Below, one piece after another: positions 48,301-57,300 of a stretch of DNA of 64,000 bases. Origin of the DNA: Paraescarpia echinospica (taxonomy: Eukaryota; Annelida; Polychaeta; Sabellida; Siboglinidae); assembly GCA_020002185.1 (NCBI GenBank), contig CM034541.1, positions 29,491,845-29,555,844 on the forward strand. Direction: 5' to 3'. How positions within the stretch are numbered: position 1 is the stretch's first letter; every line of letters starts with the position of its first letter. The translations under genes and the position numbers were made by a program. The notes under the pieces are model-generated. The model searched no databases and was not told where the DNA came from. It worked only from the letters and a program-made list of their open reading frames with translations.

Positions 48301-51300
48301 TGTTTGCACGAAAGCGAGCAATTAATTGTAATCTTCCTAAAATATGTTTTAGCCTCTAAACTCAGTAATAATACATGGTATACATGGGATCAATGTTTCC
48401 GCGATTCGATTTTTCGGAATTAAGTTACCACCCAAATGTTTTAAAATGAGAACTACACCAGAGGGTACTACTATCAAATATTTCACGTTTTCAGTCATGA
48501 TCACAATTAAGTCAAACTTCATCCAAAGGAAATCCATTTACGTGGTGCAGAATGTGAGCGTTGCGTTTTGTAGGAATTTCGGAAAAGGAGAAGGCACAAA
48601 CTACCACACCACCTATACTTTCACCAGTCAGGTGGTCCCTTTGCTCCAATCTGAGCTTCAGTATTTAAGGAGGTACGTTCCACCACGGACTGTCCGGCTA
48701 AGCATTACTACAATTGTTCAATCATTTACCTAACTGGCCAAACTTCTCCAGAATGTGGAGTATATGGTGTTGTTACAAACTGGTATTACATGGGCAGTTA
48801 TTACGCGGATGGCCCGTATATAATGGTGTTTGGAGACTGATGAGGAGATGGTTGTACTGCATCCACTGAGGTCGGACTCTCTGAGGATATTGCGCTAATT
48901 GATTTTTTTGTATTATTATTTATTATGCATGTTGACACAGCGGTATGGAAGAGCAAAGTCTTTGTGACAAACAAATCGGAAGTGACGAAGGGCAAGAGTC
49001 AATTACAGATGACAGTTACCACAAGTGAAGGTAATAGTTATAATTATAATTACACCATACAACGGGACCCTTTTCGTGAAAAAACACTTTGTATTTCTGT
49101 TGCTGCTACATCAACTTTATTAAAAAAACATTCGATGAATGCTGATGGACAATTGAGGAACTGCTGCAAGATCTGTTGAGGTACAACCGGTTGTTGAATA
49201 TAATCTAGGTCATGATTAAGTCAATACCAAATTAATTATAACTGACCAATGTTAATGTTACATTTCAATTCGATTTGAAAAATAGTCATTTTCAAGGAAA
49301 CCTTTATTTCACTAGATGCCAGTCACGATGTAAGATAAACAAAAACAGAACTTGTATTTTATTTGACCCACTACTAGTTGCGTCTTATTATGTTTCACGT
49401 TAAATGTCTTTAATAATGTTGTCTACGTACTACATTTTGTATAATTAAATGTTATGACGAACACACAAACTCAAGACATTTTTGAAGTGAATTCCAAATG
49501 TGCATACATAAGTACATTGATTATACTTAACGATTTGTTTCCACAATTGAGAGTAAATGTTAGCAATTCTAGTGTGAAAAACGTGAATTTTCTCAAAACG
49601 ATTGATCCATTTAATCAGCTGCAGGTAATCAAAATAATCTATAAAATAAGGTAGTGTTTACTTACCAGACTGAGTGTTACTGTGTGGTGTGTGTTCATGG
49701 AGTTGTTCATACTGCGTGTTATGGCCTGTTTCTTGCGATGCTATGCGTTCCTGCATTCCAGTTGGCGTAGTTTGGATTTCAGACGCCCTACCAAAGTCAA
49801 GAGCAACCGGCTAGAAGAACGTCCAATAACTCAACTGTTTCATTATGTGAAGGTAAATCTACCACCGTAACGTCGATACGAGGAGCTGAGTTCCGTTGCT
49901 TATAATCCATGGGCCAGAGCAGTAGTTGGTATCATTTGGGCAGGCAAAATCTCATGGTGTTTTTTGAATGGCCATATGCCTGTAGTTAATACAATAATGT
50001 GATAGACTTTTATACGTGGTAGCTTTTTGGTGGATATCACTTCATAAACATAATAAGGCGAGGAAACATTCTTGTGAAATACTTATGGGTAGGGAAAACA
50101 AAGTGTATCATAACTTTGCAACCAATCAACACAGCCTCACAAATTACCAAATAACAAATTGGATTAATTATTAGGTCACAGGGGGTCAAAAGGTCACGCA
50201 ATTTTGGAGATGCTAAAAGTTTGACACCTTGGCATTAATTGTACTACTGTCAAAGAGTTTGTTTCAAAAATCGAAACACAAGTTTTCAAACCACATTGTT
50301 TCATTCTTCGCGAAGGTCTCATGGCAAACACCCTGTCGGGACAACTAAAATCAGTTTAACGGAATCGTAAAAATCGTCCAATGGTTATAAAGCACTATAA
50401 TTTTCTTCGTACTTTTCAATGTGATGTAGCTGACAACCATGCACTGTCTATTTGTCCACGCCCAGATTCATTGGTTTTCGCGAGATAGGGTCAAAACAGT
50501 TACTGGGTGGGAACTCTTGCACACATGCATAGCTAATAGTTTTCGACATAATTATTTATAACGAATTCAATCGAAGAATGCAAGGCGGCTGTAGGAACGA
50601 GGATGCATACTGCTACAAGTTGGTCAGTTTAAAATTTTGCTGGCACTTGTCATAAAACATGCGTAGATATTCTGTTGTCATTCAGCAGGTTTTTTGTTCA
50701 CGAGTATGGGAGCACATTAAGATATTCAGCACTAGCTCAAGCCGACCAAACTGGAACAGTATGGTTGAGTTATATTTCTTTGGACGCATTTTGGGTGCCA
50801 TTGAAAAAAGGTATCCAACTATCTGTGATATCCACGGCACTGATGCCGTGGCACGGCATTATAGTATTGCTATCCGTTTTAACAACATGGTCTACCTTAT
50901 TATTTCTGAATAAGAACAATAAGTGGTCATGTATAAAGAACCTGCATCAGCTAAGTCAAGTAGTTTTCTCTAGCACAGATCCAAACGTTAAGCGCATCTC
51001 TTCTTCAAGACAGGAACGCGTATCTCACGGGTGCCATTTGCAAGTTCGGGCCGTAAATTTCTTCTGGGAACAGCTATCAATATAAATTTGTGTATATGTT
51101 TTAAAAAAAATTAAAATATGTATAATCTACATCTTGGGATGAGTAATAGTGAGAATTTTCTTCATAGTATGATATCATATTATCTGATATCATTGTTGTA
51201 AATATTGTGTAAGTCAAAGGGTAGACATGATTTGACTGAACTACGTTTGTGAGAATTTGTTTATCCGTTTAGTAAAAGGAGATGTGTATTCTTCGTAATA

Positions 51301-54300
51301 GTTATAAGTCAAATACGCAAAATATAATAAGCCTACGTACTAACATGGCAACATTTATCTTAGTGTGCCGCGAGGATCTAGCAAAGTCGAAAGTGTGCCG
51401 TGAAATCAAAAAGGTTGAGAAGCACTGGCTTATCCCACAGCTGTGATACATTTGACACTTCACTATAACATATTGAAATCATTCTGACTTCTCATAATAG
51501 CGAGTCAGTGTCCATAATAGGCATGATGTTGTTGCTGATCTCTAGAAAGATTGCTCCCTTGACTTGGCAGCGGACACTGATGTTGGGCGCTGATATCTGA
51601 CACCAAGAAAGATAGTGTTTGGGCCTTGCTTTTATATATATTGACAGTTTTAAGCCGCTATATATTGGTACCTTGCTGATGTAATTAATAATATGGAAAG
51701 GAAATCTGGATACCATAGTGGCACTACCCCATTCGACACTTATTTTAAAAGATGAGAATCATGACGTGTACAAACATATATACTGAACAAAATAAAAAAA
51801 TGGACATATGGACGAGTTGTAATGCATTGACATGGATAAACCAGTGTAGTAGCAATTGGGATTTGTAGGTAATTTATTTCATTGACTGATTATTAGCTAC
51901 CCACACTGCAGCATACATATCCACTCACCTGCGTTTGTGGCTATTGAATACAAAGGCGGAACAGGACTTTGGAGTTTTGAAATCCAAGAGAATTGGATCC
52001 ATGCCAAAAGCCTTCAATTACACCCTCAGGACCTGCGATTGCAACCCATTCAGGCATGCGTGCGGGCGTGCGTGCGAGCGTACGTTTGCCGACGTGTGTA
52101 CGACTATTCTAAATAAAACAGCAGTGCACACGTTCTAACAGTCGTCTTCAGAATTTTTTACTGTTTATCCGTACCATGCATGTGGCATAAGTTCGACATT
52201 TCTGCTAAAGCGTAATACTTGTTGAATTATAATAAAGTGATAATATTACATATACACACTCTTTCCAAACATGAACCCGAAACTTATTTCTACATTGTCC
52301 TGTTTGTGATCGTTTTGGTAAGTAGTGTCACTATAGCACTTTCGGTAAATGCAGTCAATTTGAGGGCGAAAACGTTACTTACTTCAGAATACATGTATCC
52401 TTTCTTTGGAAAACATCCGCTAAATAGAAGGAACTAATAGTTAGACTCAGGCTCAGATTAAATTTATTTGACCTGTTTAGGCATACAATGTGTCGAACAA
52501 TTTAAATAGTAGGCAAGTTCAGGGAAACTCCCATGATATTTCTGACAAATGTGCCTCCCAAGTTACTCTTCATATTGGTGATATAAATGGTTCATGTGTA
52601 TATACATTAAAATAGTTGTGTTGAGCAGGACATGTACATGGCTTGAGTGAAAACACACACGCCCACAGAAGGGAGTTGTAGGAGGAGAAGAGTAATACTA
52701 AATCAAAAGTGCAAAGACAATGTACAACGAGAACTTGAAAGGGCAAGTACCAACAGCCGAGAAGAACACCATCGAAAAGACGGAGGGAGATAGAGGAGAG
52801 CTGTAGTAAACAAGGCAGAGGAGGCTACTAAGTGATGTGCACTCCACCACGAAAGGAAACAAGGAGGGAGAAAGACTTGCTTAATTTAGTGCACGCTACT
52901 TACCTTGCGTCATTTGGACAATCTAAAACAGTTTCAACATTAGAATGCACAACCTAAATCAAATTGACAACAGTGCTGCATTAGTGCATGTTACATGCGA
53001 CCATGTAGCCACGGCTGCTAGTGAATACATTACATATGTCATACATCATTTAACAGATTTGCTGAGTTAATTAATTGTTTTCTCAAAACTTAAAACCAAC
53101 ATTTCTTAAAATTTTAAGAAACGTTGGGAATATTTCTGATTGACCTTATGACTAAGTTCTTCAGAACTTCAGTTTGAATAATTGAAGTAGTCGTACCATT
53201 TTGACTTGAGGTCTGTGTCCTACTTCTCCATGCGTAGCCAACGACAAACCCGATGATGCTCGCAACGAGTAAACTACCAACAACGACGCCAGCGATGAGC
53301 ATTCCGGAATTGCCTGAACCTATTTGGAAACACAGACAACGAATCGTCATTAGTATTGGCGTGGCTACAGGTACACTTATTTTAAACCTGTGCTACGGTG
53401 TCTCGTACGGATTACTACAGGGTTGAGTGCACGACTCAGAAACAAAAATGTGTCACTGGTCCAACGTGAAGTGTCTCAGTGGCAGGAGGGTGGTGGTGCA
53501 GTCGTCTGTCATACTGTTCATAGATTCGCTGCGCTGCCGGCAAGGGGTGTGGATTCAGGCTAGCCGTCACACTCTTCTCCCAGTAAGCATTTTGGTGTCT
53601 GCCACAGTAGTATAATTTGAAATCTGGTTGATACTTATAAGTAGAACTACTCTTGGGTTAGTTAAAGCTCCGCGTCTTAAGCCTCACTGGCGTTGGATTG
53701 AAGAGCTACGGGTTGTTGGAGCCGTTAGTTATCAATAATAAAATGTGGGGTTAGGAGTAAATGGTATTACATTTTTGTCAACACAAATTTTCCAAACTAT
53801 TGCAAATGAGGTATCTTTGGATAAAGGTGTCATAATTATCATGTAATTATGGCATAATGACGTCATTATGACATAATATCTTAACCATTAAATTACTCTA
53901 AATGTTAGTATAGTTAAAAATAGATGAGACCGTTTCACCTTCGGAATTTCTGCCACAATTTTTTTTTACAGAAGTTCTTAGGATACGAATATGAGATCAA
54001 GTTGTTTGCCACCTAGAAATTGTAGTCGTCATATAGCTTGTGAAGAGGTATTACAACAAGGGTGATGAGTAAATATGTTGGTAGAGGTTTTCATTTATAA
54101 AATTTTACTTTTCGATTTCTATTGATGCATTTATTCAATGTCTACGTTACACGAGCGAGTGTGCGTGCGCGTGTTCGTGAGGTTGGTATGCGAACTTTTA
54201 GTTCTGTTTGCTTGCTCATTCGCTATCATAGTGCAGAGTGTGTGCGTGCGTGCATGCGTACGCGCGTGCTGTTTGCCACTCTTACCCACTTAGGCAGTCA

Positions 54301-57300
54301 ACACACCCGTAATAACCCTTCCATGTTTAATAACTAAACACAATAAATTGAAATACACTGTGACTAATGAAATGAGGAGGTTGAGAGCAACATACGAGAT
54401 AATTGGTTATTTACCCCACTTCCTCCACTTAAAAATGTATCAAGATCCACACATACTTCGTTTATGTTATTCCAGACTTGGGAAGTGTTCATTGAAGGCC
54501 TCTTCCGTGGCAAACGTGTGCCGCTAGATGTCATCAGGAAAGGACACTTCGATAAAAAATCGTCTTATACATGGCGTTTATCTCAACAGTGTGTAACATT
54601 TGTAAACACTGTTGTCTCATGAACATATTTCAGTACCACGCTTGCTATAAAAGTGTAAGGCGCTTTGTGCACTTCCAGTGGCTGGACACTGCGCTATAAA
54701 AGAAGGTATCTTTGATATTTCATCGTTCACATCATTTATATATATATATATATACTAAGTATAAAACGTTTATATAAACCCTACTTCTATTCGTCGTCGT
54801 GACTGTTGTTGTGGTGATCGAGGAAGTTGTGGTCGTATGTGTGGTCAAGGCAGCTGCGGATGTGGTTGTAGTCAAAGCAGCTGCGGCTTTGGTGGTGGTG
54901 ATGGAACCGGCGATGGTGGTGTATGTCGTGGTCGCGGACGAGGCTTTTAGGGAGGAACGTAACACGAAATTATAATTGTCTTTTAAGCATACACACCTAT
55001 ATCATATACAACATTACAAATGAAGGCTACCTCATACTTTAAGTTATATACATATATGTATTATCTCTTGGACCCACGTATTATATTTCCCTACGAAGGT
55101 GCAAAATTGTTTACGTTCAAAAGCCCCCCTATGATACACACACCCCGACGCCTACACGCACGTGCACGCTCTCTAACACTCACTCACTCACTCACTCACT
55201 CACTCACTCACTCACTCACTCACTCACTCACTCACTCACTCACTCATTCACTTACACACGCACACACGCACACACACACACACACACACATGCTAAAGGA
55301 AGCATACGCAGACCGCTCCATTATGATAAACAGGTTACACAGCCTCCGAGAACAATGTTCTTAAAATCAAAAAAAAATTGTTTTGGGTGCAAGTAGTGCT
55401 ATTATTGATATAATTATATGTAATGTTATCTGATGCATCTATAACCACTAATAACTAGTACCCATAATCATCATATTTTATAATATTCCTATTGTTCGTG
55501 ACTTGTCGAGAGTTTTCTTCTTGACAGGGCTAGTTTAGAGCATATCCGCATATTCATGGTTAGACATAATTAGATGTTGCACTGAGATTTTGTGCTGATG
55601 TTAGATCAACTGTTCCTTGATAACGTTTCTTTATGATTTGATTGATGTGTTCATGTTCAACAGTCTAGATTGTTAAACTGGTTATATCTTCATACACAAT
55701 ACTTGCAATACTTTCAGGACAGGATACTGTACACTGCATAGGGGAGTGCTGATAGAGTTTCTTTATAAATGCCATGGTATTATTTATGTTCAAGATTGTG
55801 GTATATGTATTGACACTATTTGCTTGATTGTGCATACCATACGAAATAAACCAATCATCCAATTAATTCCATGTGTACACAAAACCGCCTGGATGTACGT
55901 CACAATTAGTTATGGGAAGAACATGAACTTGCATAATTTATCTGAGTGGGTAAAGTGGCAATATTTATGCATCCCATATTCTATCAAACTACGTATTGAG
56001 TAATGCATTTGCTGGGATACTAGGCTGAGCATGTGCGGGACGTATGCTGACTAAGACGCGGCATGCTAAATTACGTAGACCCAGAAGAAGTTTTTCCTAA
56101 GGAATCATTTCATTTTAGCCACATTCCGGAAGAAATTAGATATCTATATATGTTTGAAAACGGCGCACAACCGAGATGGTCATGACATGTTGCCAAGTGC
56201 ACAGATTTATACGAGTGTAATCGGTAATATCAATTTCCATGTTCACATCATAATTGTAATATATTCACAATAATCTTTAGAACAAGCTCAAAAAGTCAAA
56301 ATGACATTAATACGCTTTGTCGCTTATTATTGCCAACATTTAGAGAACACCTTTCAAGAATCTGTCTTATGCCAAGACAATCGTAGCGCAATAGTTACAG
56401 AATGATGTAATATTTCACATTGCATAGATATTGAGTTGGTATGAGATCTAACAACTACCGGTGCGGTTCTACGAACTATAAACCGTGTTTTATATTAACT
56501 TACCAGTTTCTTTCACCATAACCACATCCGCGAAGATAGATCTGTATTACTATCATCAATTACTGAGGTTAGACTGTGCGCAGACACAAGATATATGTCA
56601 TGTGCTACTATGTAAACAATATATATGATTGACACGTGCTTGTATTAGGTTAATAATAAAAAAAATGACAATATACAACCCCTTTATTACTTACCGGAAA
56701 TTATCTTCACTGCAACGGAGAAGATGGCTGGCAAATGTATTTTGTCAAAGATGTAACTGACATTGGTAAGAGGGTAGTCATTGTTGTCATGTTTCCGAAA
56801 ATATGTCCTATGCCCTTCTCTGTATGCAAAGTTAATCGCGCTGAAGACATCCTCGTTGGTCCAGCCTATTCGGTCATATGCAAACACACGAAACCCTTCG
56901 GCATTGACTTTGAACTGCAAAAATAACGAAACGTGTGTGTGCGTGCGCGCGCGTGCGTGTGCATGTGAACGCGAGCGCGCGTGGGTTTTGTTGTGTGTGT
57001 GTGTGTGTGTGCGTGCGCGCGCGTGCGTGTGCAGGTGAACGCGAGCGCGCGTGGGTTTTGTTGTGTGTGTGTGTGTTTGCGCGCGCGCGCGTACGTGTGT
57101 GTGTAATGCACACTGTACACCAACTACGTGGATGTATGTGTGTTTATTCAAAACTAGACTGGTTCGCGAGAGTAATCTTATATGAGACGAGCACAAATTC
57201 GAATTGCAGAGGAGCTTCAAGCCAAACGTAAATTGCTAATGACAATTAATTACTTAGCTTGTACTCACAGCATACAACAGTCCATCCGGATTTGTGATGT

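Noticed and set aside
51920..52020. Extra exon of the novel receptor ending at a CAG-GTGAGT site
   Set aside because: None of its open frames joins the neighbouring exons in phase, and a stop lies just upstream of the usable frame.
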